NCBI RefSeq assembly: GCF_020618415.1
Contig: NZ_CP085344.1
Location: 2,069,001 to 2,133,000, forward strand
Direction: 5' to 3'
Length of the DNA: 64,000 nt
From: Cupriavidus sp. MP-37
GTDB lineage: Bacteria; Pseudomonadota; Gammaproteobacteria; Burkholderiales; Burkholderiaceae
Below are positions 28,935-42,411 of the stretch, in pieces. Position 1 is the first letter of the stretch. Every line of letters starts with the position of its first letter. Made by a program: the position numbers and the translations under genes. The notes below the pieces were generated by a model. The model was not told the DNA's origin, ran no database searches, and saw only the letters and a program-made list of their open reading frames with translations.

Positions 28935-29123
28935 GATCACCGCCGTCATGCCGAGCAGGACCATCCCCACGGCGCGGGTCGCTAGTCCCAGCAACAGCAG
29001 AGCTGGGGCGGTCAGCTCGATTGACACCGCCAGGTAGGCCGCAGACTTCGAGGGCACCAGCGGCACCCGGTAGTCCCCGCGGAACAGTTCGAGGGCGGTA
29101 TTCCAGTTGGCCAGCTTGGCCAT
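28935..29123 (-). pseudogene. DoxX-family membrane protein gene, 3' end cut off by the Tn3 element
   Basis: 63 codons remain: MAKLANWNTALELFRGDYRV, a conserved PLVPSKSAAYLAVSIELTAP, and TM helices ending VLLGMTAVI. DoxX proteins are four-helix inner-membrane proteins of about 140 residues; the last helices are missing. The frame runs on into the element for another 31 codons of unrelated sequence. The gene follows merA on the same strand (28 bases after its stop), so it was probably the distal gene of the mer operon; DoxX/MauE-like genes are seen there in other bacteria. Confidence 0.75.
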
Positions 29124-29151
29124 CGCCGAGTTCCAGACGGTTGGCTTTTTC

Positions 29152-31297
<2,146 letters not shown>

Positions 31298-31325
31298 GCG
31301 GTCACTCCCATGTTCGATCCGGGGC

Positions 31326-31598
31326 TTACCGCTTGACGCTGGACGGATAGCCCGCGTCCTCGGTCGCCTTGGTCAGTTTCTGCACGCTGGTCTTGGCATC
31401 GTCGAAGGTGACGACGGCCTGGCGCTTCTCGAAGCTCACTTCGGTCTTGGTCACGCCGTCGACCTTGGAGAGCGCCTTTTTGACCGTGATCGGGCAGGTT
31501 TCGCAAGTCATGCCCGGCACGGACAGCGTGACGGCTTGCATGGCGGCCCACGCCGGAGCAACGGCGGCGAGAGCGAGGGCGGCAAACAGCTTCTTCAT
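31326..31598 (-). CDS. merP: MerP periplasmic mercury-binding protein
   Basis: The 90-residue protein has a signal peptide (MKKLFAALALAAVAPAWAAM) and one HMA fold with SVPGMTCETCPITVKKAL, the GMTCxxC motif that binds Hg(II) through two cysteines and passes it to MerT. Length and gene order (after merT with a 13-base gap) are normal. Confidence 0.93.
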   Translation of the reverse strand: MKKLFAALALAAVAPAWAAMQAVTLSVPGMTCETCPITVKKALSKVDGVTKTEVSFEKRQAVVTFDDAKTSVQKLTKATEDAGYPSSVKR

Positions 31599-31611
31599 GG
31601 CGAACTCCTGA

Positions 31612-31962
31612 TCAGTAGAACCATGGCATCACGTAGGGAAAGCCGAGCGCAACCAGAACCAGCAGGGCGACGACCCAGAAAATGAGCTTGTAGGTGGCGC
31701 GTACCCGCGGGATAGCGCAGGCCTCGCCCGGCTTGCAGACTTGCGCCGGGCGTAAAACGCGCCGCCAGGCGACGAACAGAGCCAGCACTGCGGTGCCGAG
31801 AAACAGCGGCCGATATGGCTCCAGCGCCGTTAAATTCCCGATCCAGGCCCCGCTGAAACCGAGCGCGATCAGGAGCAGCGGCCCCAAGCAGCAGGTGGAG
31901 GCGAGGATTGCGGCGATGCCACCGGCAAAGAGCGCACGGCGCCCGGCTTGCAGTCGTGACAT
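31612..31962 (-). CDS. merT: MerT mercuric transport protein
   Basis: The 116-residue inner-membrane protein has three helices, the cysteine pair in the first ([20 protein letters not shown]) and a second pair in the cytosolic loop ([14 protein letters not shown]). It imports Hg(II) received from MerP. ATG 31962 gives the standard [18 protein letters not shown] start; the longer frame runs into the promoter. First gene of the mer operon. Confidence 0.93.
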   Translation of the reverse strand: MSRLQAGRRALFAGGIAAILASTCCLGPLLLIALGFSGAWIGNLTALEPYRPLFLGTAVLALFVAWRRVLRPAQVCKPGEACAIPRVRATYKLIFWVVALLVLVALGFPYVMPWFY

Positions 31963-31997
31963 GCGTTTTTCCTTTCTTAGTAGGTAGGGATAGCGTA

Positions 31998-32028
31998 ACC
32001 TTACTTCCGTACTTATGTACGGAGTCAA
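31998..32028 (-). promoter_or_regulatory. mer operator-promoter (MerR-controlled)
   Basis: Reading the minus strand, TTGACT, a 19-base spacer with the perfect dyad CCGTAC...GTACGG, and TAAGGT lie just upstream of merT. It is nearly the textbook merTP promoter. The divergent merR starts 6 bases away on the other side, so MerR also represses its own gene. Confidence 0.95.
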
Positions 32029-32033
32029 GCGAT

Positions 32034-32441
32034 ATGCGGAGCGGATTGGAGAGCCTGACCATCGGCGCCTTCGCCAAGGCGGCTGGTGTCAACGTGGAAA
32101 CGATCCGGTTCTACCAGCGCAAGGGGCTGCTGCCAGAGCCAGATAAGCCCGCCGGCGGGATTCGTCGCTATGGCGAAACGGATGTGGTCCGGGTGCGCTT
32201 CATGAAATCGGCGCAGCGGCTGGGATTCAGTCTGGAAGAAATCGGTGAACTGCTTCGCCTGGAGGACGGCACCCATTGCGAGGAAGCGAGCAGCCTAGCC
32301 GAGCGCAAGCTCAATGACGTGCGCGCAAAGCTGGCCGACCTGAGACGCATGGAGGCCGTGCTGTCCGAACTGGTGGGCGCCTGTCATGCCAGCCAGGGTA
32401 ACGTATCCTGCCCGCTGATCGCAGCGCTGCAAGCGGGATAA
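32034..32441 (+). CDS. merR: MerR mercury-responsive regulator
   Basis: The 135-residue protein begins [20 protein letters not shown] with the MerR winged helix ([19 protein letters not shown]) and has three Hg(II)-ligand cysteines, in GTHCEEAS (about residue 80), ACHASQ and NVSCPLI. It binds the mer operator, bends it when Hg(II) is bound and activates merTPCA. ATG 32034 was chosen; a longer frame upstream would run through the operator. Confidence 0.95.
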   Translation: MRSGLESLTIGAFAKAAGVNVETIRFYQRKGLLPEPDKPAGGIRRYGETDVVRVRFMKSAQRLGFSLEEIGELLRLEDGTHCEEASSLAERKLNDVRAKLADLRRMEAVLSELVGACHASQGNVSCPLIAALQAG

Positions 32442-32787
32442 GTGCGCCAAAGGACGTAGTGGACGCGGGCTACGCTGCCCCAGTTCGTTCCGGCTTCTTT
32501 TGTACGGCTTCGGCGCAGCCAGCCTCATATGCCCCGTATCGAGGGGCAAGCGACCTAGTCGAGTCAGACATCGTCGGGGGGACAAAGCGGCACCAGCGGG
32601 CGCAGCGCTTGCAAGGCGCGCTTGTGCTGTAAGATCCAGTCGTACATTCCTCTACGACGCCCTCGGCTTGGCCAACGAGGGGCGGCCCAGTGGTTGGATA
32701 CGACAATGTGGCGCCGTGTAAGTGCCATGCCGGTGTTGGCCCTGCCCGAGAACGGTCGTGAAGTCGTAACGCCGGTGAATTGCGGGT
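32442..32787. other. Non-coding junction between mer and a Tn3 transposase remnant
   Basis: No complete gene is visible. On the minus strand a short frame ends YDWILQHKRALQALRPLVPL, then CPPDDV and a stop near 32567, which looks like the C-terminus of a real protein I do not recognise. A sequence starting GGGG at 32681 and ending GTGTAAG resembles a Tn3-type terminal repeat only loosely. It is probably transposon-end debris. Confidence 0.4.
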
Positions 32788-34584
32788 TCAGGCAGCGCTA
32801 GGCCAACGCACCTCCGGAAGCGATCGCAGCGGGCGGAATTTTCCATCTTGGAGCTTTTGGCTCTGACGCCACACGTAGTCGCCGGTCAGGTTGATGTGTT
32901 CCCAGCCGAGCGGCGACAGGTACGAAAACAGGGACGGATCGATGGGCATGCCGCGCTCCACCAGCGCCTGCACGGCACGTTCAAGGTAGACCGTGTTCCA
33001 CAGGACGATGGCCGCGGTGACCAGGTTCAGTCCGCTGGCACGGTAGCGCTGCTGTTCGAAGTTGCGATCGCGGATCTCGCCAAGCCGGTAGAAGAACACG
33101 GACCGTGCCAAGGCGTTGCGCGCTTCCCCCTTGTTGAGCCCCGCATGGGAGCGCCGACGCAGTTCCAGGTCCTGCAGCCAGTCCAAGGTGAATATCGTCC
33201 GCTCGATGCGGCCGAGCTCGCGGAGGGCGACCGCCAGTCCGTTCTGTCGCGGGTAGCTGCCGAGCTTGCGCAGCATCAGCGAGGCGGTGACCGTGCCCTG
33301 CCGGATCGACGTCGCGAGGCGCAGCACCTCGTCCCAGTGCGTGCGAATCAGTCTCTCTTTGTACGCGCCGCCGATCATAGGGGCCAATGCCGGATAGTCG
33401 TCAGGATTGCCGGGGATGTACAGCCTTGAGTCCGCGAGGTCGCGAATGCGCGGGGAGAACCGGAACCCGAGCAGATGCATCAGGGCGAAGACGTGGTCCG
33501 TGAAGCCGTTGGTGTCCGTGTAGTGCTCCTGGACCCGCAGGTCCGACTCGTGGTACAGCAGGCCGTCGAGCACATAGGTGGAGTCACGGACGCCGACGTT
33601 CACCAGCTTGGAGTGATACGGCGCGTACTGATCCGAGATGTGCGTGTAGATCATCCGGCCGGGCTCCGAGCCATACTTTGGGTTGACGTGGCCGGTGCTT
33701 TCGGCACGGCCGCCCGCCTTGAATCGCTGGCCATCCGACGATGAGGTGCTGCCATCGCCCCAATGGGCAGCGAACGCATGGGCGGACTGCGCGTTGACCA
33801 GATCCGCCAGGCCCTGAGCATAGGTCTCGTCCCGAATATGCCAGGCCTGCAGCCAGGAGAGCTTGGCGTAACTGGTGCCCGGGCAGGATTCCGCCATCTT
33901 CGTTAGCCCGAGGTTAATGGCGTCGGCAAGAATGGTCGTGAGCAGCAGCGTCTTGTCGGCGGCAGGCTCACTGGTCTTCAGGTGCGTGAAATGCCGGGTA
34001 AAGCCGGTCCAGCCGTCGACTTCCATCAGCAGTTCCGTAATCTTGACGCGCGGCAGCATGAGCGCGGTCTGATCGATCAGGGTCTGCGCTTCCATCGGGA
34101 CGGCCGCATCGAGCGGCGAGATCTTCAGGCCCGACTGAGTGATGATCGCGTCCGGCAGCTTGTTGGCGGCGGCCAACCGGTTGGCGGTGGCCAGCTTCAG
34201 TTCAAGCAGCCCGCGCCGCTCGCTCAAGTAGCGCTCGCAATCGGTGGCGATGGGCAGGGGCAGCAAGCGGCTCTGTCTGAGTGCGACGAATTTCTCGGCG
34301 GGCAGCAGGTACTCATCGAAATCCTTGAACTGGCGCGAGCCCTGGACCCAGATGTCGCCGGAGCGCAGGCGGTTTCTGAGTTCGGACAGCGCGCACAGCT
34401 CATAGTAGCGACGATCGATGCCGTTCTTGGTGCGTACCAGTGGCTCCCAGCGCTTCTTGATGAAGGAGGTCGGCGCGTCGGCCGGGACTTTGCGCACATC
34501 GTTGACGTTCATCGTCCGGATCGTATCGATGGCAGCCAGACTGCCGCCGTGCGGCCTGATCAAATATTGCGGCGCCATCAACAT
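32788..34584 (-). pseudogene. tnpA: Tn3-family transposase, N-terminally truncated
   Basis: The frame encodes about the last 590 residues of a Tn3-family transposase of roughly 990. Motifs include [80 protein letters not shown] and the C-terminal [15 protein letters not shown]. It belongs to a different branch from the IS1071-like gene at 25773. The N-terminal DNA-binding half is absent; sequence from 34585 to 34788 shows only short unrelated frames. It is a relic, possibly of the transposon that brought the mer operon. Confidence 0.88.
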
Positions 34585-34788
34585 TGCGTGGCGCTGGTGC
34601 CGACTCTACTAGATTAAAGCGTATCGCCCGTAGGGCGGTGAGCGCTGCGAGTTGTACTTCCAGCAAGTTTTGCGCCCGGCCGTCCTTCGCTGCTGCTGGC
34701 CGACTGCGCACAAGTCGGCGACGTTGCAAGGCGGCGTTTGCCTGAAGCGACGCAATCAGGATGTCAAGGCGGGAGAGGTTAATGATGG

Positions 34789-37479
<2,691 letters not shown>

Positions 37480-37500
37480 CGCCGACTCCTTGCCGGGGTG

Positions 37501-38496
37501 TTATCTGACTATCATGAAGAGACCGAGCAGGCCAGCCACGGCGGCCACACCGATCGCTGCGGACACTTGCCAGCGATGCACGCAGATCCACCACTGCGCA
37601 CTGGTTGACTTCGCTTGATTGTCAAAGCGGCCATGTGCTGCAAACAAGCCCACGACCGGTACAAACAGGTTATCGGCCCGATCGGGGTGGGCGGGTTCCT
37701 GGGTCTGCTGTGCCTCATAGGCCTGTCTGGCCGCCACACGATCACCCAGGCCTGGGAAAAATCGACTGGACAGAATGGTTTTGGCGGCTGGCCAGCCCAC
37801 CCATACCTCGCGAGGGCCGTGCGTGGCTGCCCAGACAATGGCCTCGCCGGCGATTTCCGGCTGGAATATTGGCGGCACTGGTTGGGCACGGCGTGGCAAC
37901 TTGCTGCGGCACCAATCGAATTGCGGCGTATTGAACGCCGATAAATGCACCATCGTCAGTCTCACCGACGAATGATCGTGAACGAGTTCCGAACGCAGGG
38001 AATCGGTAAAGCCACGGATCGCCGCCTTCGCCCCACAGTATGCTGACTGTAGCGGGATGGACCGATAGGCCAGCGCCGAGCCGGTCTGCACAATACAGCC
38101 ATGATTGCGCGCCGACATGCGTTTCAGCGCGGCCAACGTGCCATGCACCGCGCCCAGATAGACCACTTCCGTGACGCGGCGATACTCGGCCGCCGTTGTT
38201 TCGGCGACCGGCGCAAACACGGTCGTCGAGACATTGTTCACCCAAATCGTGATCAGTCCCAGTTCGAGCTCAATGCGCGACGCTGCTGCCTCCACCTGCT
38301 GGGCATCGGCGACATCGACGGGGATGCCCAGCGCCAGGATCCCCAGGTCGCGCAATTCGCTACAGACCCGGGCCAGGCGATCCGGCTCTCTTGCCAGGAT
38401 TGCGATCCAGTCCCCGCGCTGCGCAAAGGCCCGCACGGCAGCGAGCCCCACGCCTGCGGTGCCACCGGTGACGACAACAACGTTGGGCGGATGCAT
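37501..38496 (-). CDS. Short-chain dehydrogenase/reductase with C-terminal membrane anchor
   Basis: The 331-residue protein has the classical SDR features: cofactor site VVVTGGTAGVGLAAVRAFAQ, NNVS (residue ~90, NNAG equivalent), catalytic S (QTGSALAYRS) and YxxxK in SAYCGAKAA. The last ~25 residues form a hydrophobic helix (AAIGVAAVAGLLGLFMIV), suggesting membrane attachment. It starts immediately before the GH15 stop and ends 22 bases from the fusion gene, so the three are almost certainly one operon. The substrate cannot be inferred; NADP is likely but not proven. Confidence 0.85.
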   Translation of the reverse strand: MHPPNVVVVTGGTAGVGLAAVRAFAQRGDWIAILAREPDRLARVCSELRDLGILALGIPVDVADAQQVEAAASRIELELGLITIWVNNVSTTVFAPVAETTAAEYRRVTEVVYLGAVHGTLAALKRMSARNHGCIVQTGSALAYRSIPLQSAYCGAKAAIRGFTDSLRSELVHDHSSVRLTMVHLSAFNTPQFDWCRSKLPRRAQPVPPIFQPEIAGEAIVWAATHGPREVWVGWPAAKTILSSRFFPGLGDRVAARQAYEAQQTQEPAHPDRADNLFVPVVGLFAAHGRFDNQAKSTSAQWWICVHRWQVSAAIGVAAVAGLLGLFMIVR

Positions 38497-40311
38497 TCAG
38501 GCCTCCCCGCGTTGCTGCGCTTGCTGAATGTCCAGCGCAGCCTGGATCAGTGCCAGATGGGTATAGCCTTGCGGATAGTTGCCCAGCAGCGCCTTGCTAT
38601 CCGGGTCGATCTCTTCCGCGAATAAGCCGAGATCGCTGGCAAACGAGCAGATGTGCCGAAAGAGTTTGATCGCCTCCTTGGCCCGGCCTTGTCGGGCCAG
38701 GACTTGTACCAGCCAGAAGCTGCAGATGGCGAGGGTCGCCTCTTCTCCTGGCACGCCATCGTGGATGCGGTACCGATAGACCAGCGAATCCTTGGTGAGA
38801 TCCCGCTGAATGCGGGCCACGGTTGCTTTCACGCGCGCGTCAGTTGGGGGGAGAAAGCCGGTCAGCGGGATCAGTAGCGCGCTCGCATCCAAAGCTGGCG
38901 ATCCGAAACTTTGCGTGAACGCGCCAGTCCCGTGGTGAAACCCCTGCCCCTCGATGACGCGACGCAGCGCGTCCCGTTCGAGCTTCCAGACAGCAACGTT
39001 TCCGTCGAGTTGCCCAGCCTGTGCCAGCGCAATGGCACGGTCCAACGCGACCCAGCACATCAGCTTGGATGATACGAAATGCTGGGGCACCCCGCGCGTT
39101 TCCCAGAATCCTTGGTCCGGCTCACGCCAGCGCGCCGCGGCGGCGTCGGCTAGCCGGGCGAGCACGCGCCGCATTGGGGCGGACAGTGTCATTGGCATGC
39201 CCTGTTGGCACACCCAGGCCGCGTCGAGGACATGCCCATAGACATCCAGTTGCACCTGTTCCGCCGCCGCATTGCCGATACGCACCGGACGGGACGCACG
39301 GTACCCGTCAAGATGGCGAAGCTCCTGCTCAGGCAGGTTCGGGCTGCCATCGATCCGGTACATGATCTGCAGTCGTTTGAGATCGCAAAATCGCTCGATC
39401 CAACGAAAGAAGTCCATTGCGGCCTCGTGATGGCCCAGCGCCATCAACGCGCGCAGCACCATGGCCGAGTCGCGCAGCCAACAAAACCGATAGTCCCAAT
39501 TGCGGCTGCTACCGATCCACTCCGGCAGCGAGGTGGTTGGCGCCGCCACCAGTGCTCCGGTCGGGCCAAACGTCAGCAACTTGAGAACACAGGCGCTGGT
39601 GCGCACTTCTCGTTCGAAGGGACCGCGATAGGTGCATTGCTGCTGCCACTCGCCCCAATGTCGTAGGGTCTCATCAAGGACCGCCTGGGGGTCGTGCACA
39701 GGCCGGTCCGGCCCGTCTTGTTGGAAGGACGCAATCGCCCACAGCGGCGCGCCGGGCCGCACGATGGCCACGCCTTTGGCGCGGTGCGCTTCGGTCGCCA
39801 GCGGCAGCGGCGGCGAACATACCAGGCTGAGACGTTGGTGTTCGCATACAGCGGTCACGCCATGCGAACCGACTTCCCATTGGTGGGGCTTGCGCGCATA
39901 GTCAAAGCTCGGACTGAACACTAGTTCCACCCTCACCTCGCCAACGGTCGCCTCAATGCGCCGCAACAGCCGATGGCACTCGGGTGAGTCATGGTCCAGC
40001 CGACTGCGTGCGAGACGCTCGCTATGCATGAAGTCGGTCAGGCGAAGGATCCCGCCGCTGGCTTCAAACATGGTTTCCAGTACGCCCCCTGGGACCCGGT
40101 AATAGCGCGAACTGATCGCACGACCCGTCGGCCGGATTTGAAAGTAGCCTCCTCGGTTAGCATCGAGCAATCTGCAAAATACGGCGCCGGCGTCAAAGTG
40201 CGGCATACAGCACCAGTCGATGGATCCCGACGTGCTCACCAACGCCACGCTATGCGTGTTGCCAATGACGGCATAGTCGGCAATGGGCGGATACCTGGGG
40301 TTGGTGAACAC
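38497..40311 (-). CDS. Glycoside hydrolase family 15 (glucoamylase/trehalase-like)
   Basis: The 604-residue protein shows the bacterial GH15 pattern: N-terminal IADYAVIGNTHSVALVSTSG then SIDWCCMPHFDAGAVFCRLL, a beta-sandwich domain, and an (alpha/alpha)6 barrel with NWDYRFCWLRDSAMVLRALM and EATLAICSFWLVQVLARQGR. No signal peptide is visible, so it is cytosolic. Close bacterial relatives include glucodextranase-, glucoamylase- and trehalase-type enzymes; the sugar is not determined. It leads the cluster GH15-SDR-fusion. About 200 bases upstream on the same strand is the Cys-rich copper protein. Confidence 0.88.
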   Translation of the reverse strand: MFTNPRYPPIADYAVIGNTHSVALVSTSGSIDWCCMPHFDAGAVFCRLLDANRGGYFQIRPTGRAISSRYYRVPGGVLETMFEASGGILRLTDFMHSERLARSRLDHDSPECHRLLRRIEATVGEVRVELVFSPSFDYARKPHQWEVGSHGVTAVCEHQRLSLVCSPPLPLATEAHRAKGVAIVRPGAPLWAIASFQQDGPDRPVHDPQAVLDETLRHWGEWQQQCTYRGPFEREVRTSACVLKLLTFGPTGALVAAPTTSLPEWIGSSRNWDYRFCWLRDSAMVLRALMALGHHEAAMDFFRWIERFCDLKRLQIMYRIDGSPNLPEQELRHLDGYRASRPVRIGNAAAEQVQLDVYGHVLDAAWVCQQGMPMTLSAPMRRVLARLADAAAARWREPDQGFWETRGVPQHFVSSKLMCWVALDRAIALAQAGQLDGNVAVWKLERDALRRVIEGQGFHHGTGAFTQSFGSPALDASALLIPLTGFLPPTDARVKATVARIQRDLTKDSLVYRYRIHDGVPGEEATLAICSFWLVQVLARQGRAKEAIKLFRHICSFASDLGLFAEEIDPDSKALLGNYPQGYTHLALIQAALDIQQAQQRGEA

Positions 40312-40508
40312 TCCGTCTCCTTGACCCTCGCCACGCTGGCAACACGCGTTGCCGAGGTCGGGATCCTGGCTTACATCTGGCGCTAGCGCGGGAAAGAACT
40401 ACAACGCGCTATGCCTGCCGTTACACGGCTCAAGTTCGCGGCGTGCCATGGCTTCACCACCCGAGCCGCGCGTTGCCGTCCAAGATCGAGTCGTTGGGCT
40501 ACCTGGAT

Positions 40509-40835
40509 CTACGCCATGGCGCGACAGACCTGCGCGCACTCCTGACAGGCACGTGCGCACTCTTGGCAATGCTGCGCTTCGTGCTTGGCGCACTCCGTCC
40601 CACACTCTTCACAGACCTTCGCGCACAGCGCGCATATCGCGCGCGCGTACTGGCTGTCGCGCGCCATCATCGCCGCGGCATAGGCACATGTTTCGGCACA
40701 GTCCAGGTCGAGTGCGATGCAGCGTTTCATGGCCTCAACCTCTGGCTCACGCAGACAAGACGCAGCACAGTGATGACAGGCGACTGTGCAGGCGTGACAG
40801 GCTTCAATACAAGATAGATAGTTTTCATGTGGCAT
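40509..40835 (-). CDS. Cys-rich four-helix-bundle copper storage protein (Csp-like)
   Basis: The 108-residue protein has many cysteines spaced along predicted helices: LSCIEACHACTVACHHCAAS, CIALDLDCAETCAYAA, ICALCAKVCEECGTECAKHE, CQECARACQECAQVC. This is the pattern of Csp proteins (DUF326), in which cysteines line a four-helix bundle and store many Cu(I) ions. There is no signal peptide, so it is of the cytosolic Csp3 type. ATG 40835 follows AGGAGC (reading the minus strand). IS copy 2 is inserted only 37 bases upstream of the start and may have separated the gene from its promoter. Confidence 0.9.
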   Translation of the reverse strand: MPHENYLSCIEACHACTVACHHCAASCLREPEVEAMKRCIALDLDCAETCAYAAAMMARDSQYARAICALCAKVCEECGTECAKHEAQHCQECARACQECAQVCRAMA

Positions 40836-40930
40836 GGCAAAGCTCCTAAAGAAATTCGACCAGCGTTGCGAGTGGAGCGGCCCCACGTATCTGAGGACAC
40901 GAGGACTCTCTTAAAATAAGGGATAGTCTT

Positions 40931-41332
40931 GTGCCTATCAGTAAGCCTAGTCATTACGTGGAAAGCATCGAAATTCTGACCGAGCCGGAGCGCCGTCGGC
41001 GGCGCACGGCGCAAGAAAAAATCGCCATCGTGCAGGAAACATTGGAGCCGGGAGCATCGGTGTCGGCCGTTGCACGTCGGCACGGCGTCAACGCCAACCA
41101 AGTGTTTGGCTGGCGCAAGCAATACCAGGAAGGCAGTCTGGCGGCGGTGAAGGCAGGCGAAACCGTTGTGCCGGCATCTGAGCTGGCCGCCGCCATCAAG
41201 GAAATCAAGGAACTGCAACGGCTACTCGGGAAGAAGACGCTGGAGGTCGAAATCCTGAAAGAAGCCGTGGAATGGGGCCGTTCAAAAAACCTGATTGCGC
41301 GCTCGCCCTTGCTGCCGGGGGACGACCGATGA
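40931..41332 (+). CDS. IS2-group transposase OrfA, copy 2
   Basis: Same 133-residue OrfA as in copy 1, with helix-turn-helix [20 protein letters not shown] and the zipper-like [20 protein letters not shown]. It provides end-binding for the OrfAB transposase and overlaps OrfB in another frame. Confidence 0.9.
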   Translation: MPISKPSHYVESIEILTEPERRRRRTAQEKIAIVQETLEPGASVSAVARRHGVNANQVFGWRKQYQEGSLAAVKAGETVVPASELAAAIKEIKELQRLLGKKTLEVEILKEAVEWGRSKNLIARSPLLPGDDR

Positions 41333-42165
41333 AGACGGTCTGCGAAGTTCTCGGCGTGGCGCGCTCTGCCGTGGCGGTGAAGCGAGCTCGCTCGTCCGAC
41401 TGGCGCGATGGTCGCCGTGCCCGCGTGACCAACGATGCCGGGCTGGTCGAGGAGATTCAGGCCCATGTGGCGCACCTTCCCACCTACGGCTACCGCCGTG
41501 TCTGGGCGCTGCTGCGCCGCAGTCGGGAGCAGAGCGGTGCGCCGTGCATCAACGTCAAGCGCGTGTATCGGGTCATGCGGGAGCATCAGTTGCTGCTGCG
41601 CCGCCCTGGCGTGCGGCGAGATAAGCGGCGACATGACGGTCGCGTTGCGGTGGACCGCAGCAACACCCGCTGGTGCTCCGATGGCTTCGAGTTCCGGTGC
41701 GACGATGGTACGCCGCTGCGCGTGACGTTTGCGCTGGACTGCTGCGACCGCGAGGCGATTAGCTGGGCAGCAACGACCGGCGGGCATAGCGGTGATGTGG
41801 TGCGCGACGTGATGCTGGCCGCCGTCGAACAGCGCTTCGGCACCACGCAGGCCGCGCAGCCCATTGAATGGCTGACGGACAACGGCTCGGCCTACATCGA
41901 CCACCGCACGCGCAGCTTCGCTCGCGAACTGGGTCTTGAGCCGCTGACCACACCGGTCCGTTCGCCGCAGAGCAATGGCATGGCGGAATCGTTCGTGAAG
42001 ACCATGAAGCACAATTACGTCGCCTATATGGACAAGTCTGACGCACCAACAGCGCTCTCGCGTCTGGCAATCGCGTTTGAACACTACAATGAGCGCCACC
42101 CGCACAAAGCCCTGAAATACCGCTCGCCTCGCGAGTTCAGGCGTAATGCGGTGTCATCAACCTAA
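41272..42165 (+). CDS. IS2-group transposase OrfB, copy 2
   Basis: Same 297-residue catalytic protein as in copy 1, with the DDE residues in [20 protein letters not shown] and [10 protein letters not shown]. The frame is intact, so this copy is probably active. Confidence 0.9.
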   Translation: MGPFKKPDCALALAAGGRPMKTVCEVLGVARSAVAVKRARSSDWRDGRRARVTNDAGLVEEIQAHVAHLPTYGYRRVWALLRRSREQSGAPCINVKRVYRVMREHQLLLRRPGVRRDKRRHDGRVAVDRSNTRWCSDGFEFRCDDGTPLRVTFALDCCDREAISWAATTGGHSGDVVRDVMLAAVEQRFGTTQAAQPIEWLTDNGSAYIDHRTRSFARELGLEPLTTPVRSPQSNGMAESFVKTMKHNYVAYMDKSDAPTALSRLAIAFEHYNERHPHKALKYRSPREFRRNAVSST

Positions 42166-42411
42166 CGGTGTCCGCGTGTCCTGAGTTACAGGGGCAACTC
42201 CAGCGAGACGCCGCCAAATTGAGAGCAATTCGCGCGCCACAGGAAGCAGACGACAGCATGGGAGCGACTGCCTTACAGGAGCATTACGCGACGATGACGA
42301 AACCGGTGACAGCACATGTTTTGGCCAGGCTGATGACGCTAAAGGAGCTTTTGCTTCGACGTGGCGCGCACTATGCTAAGTGGACGTTTCACCATTGCGC
42401 GAGGAGACAAC

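Larger units (their letters stand above)
40873..42202 (+). mobile_element. IS3-family (IS2-group) element, copy 2, 1330 bp, 5-bp target duplication
   Basis: Inverted relative to copy 1 (21665-22994) and of identical length, with TGGAGCGGCCCC at the start and its partner GGGGCAACTCCA at the end. The bases GCGAG flank it on both sides (40868-40872 and 42203-42207), the 5-bp duplication expected of the IS2 group. It therefore entered here by simple transposition, between the csp gene and copA. Confidence 0.93.

Noticed and set aside
42361-42411. ATG start of copA copy 1 at 42361 or 42373
   Set aside because: These ATGs have no ribosome binding site; GTG 42412 has GAGGAG at proper distance and a shorter Tat leader.
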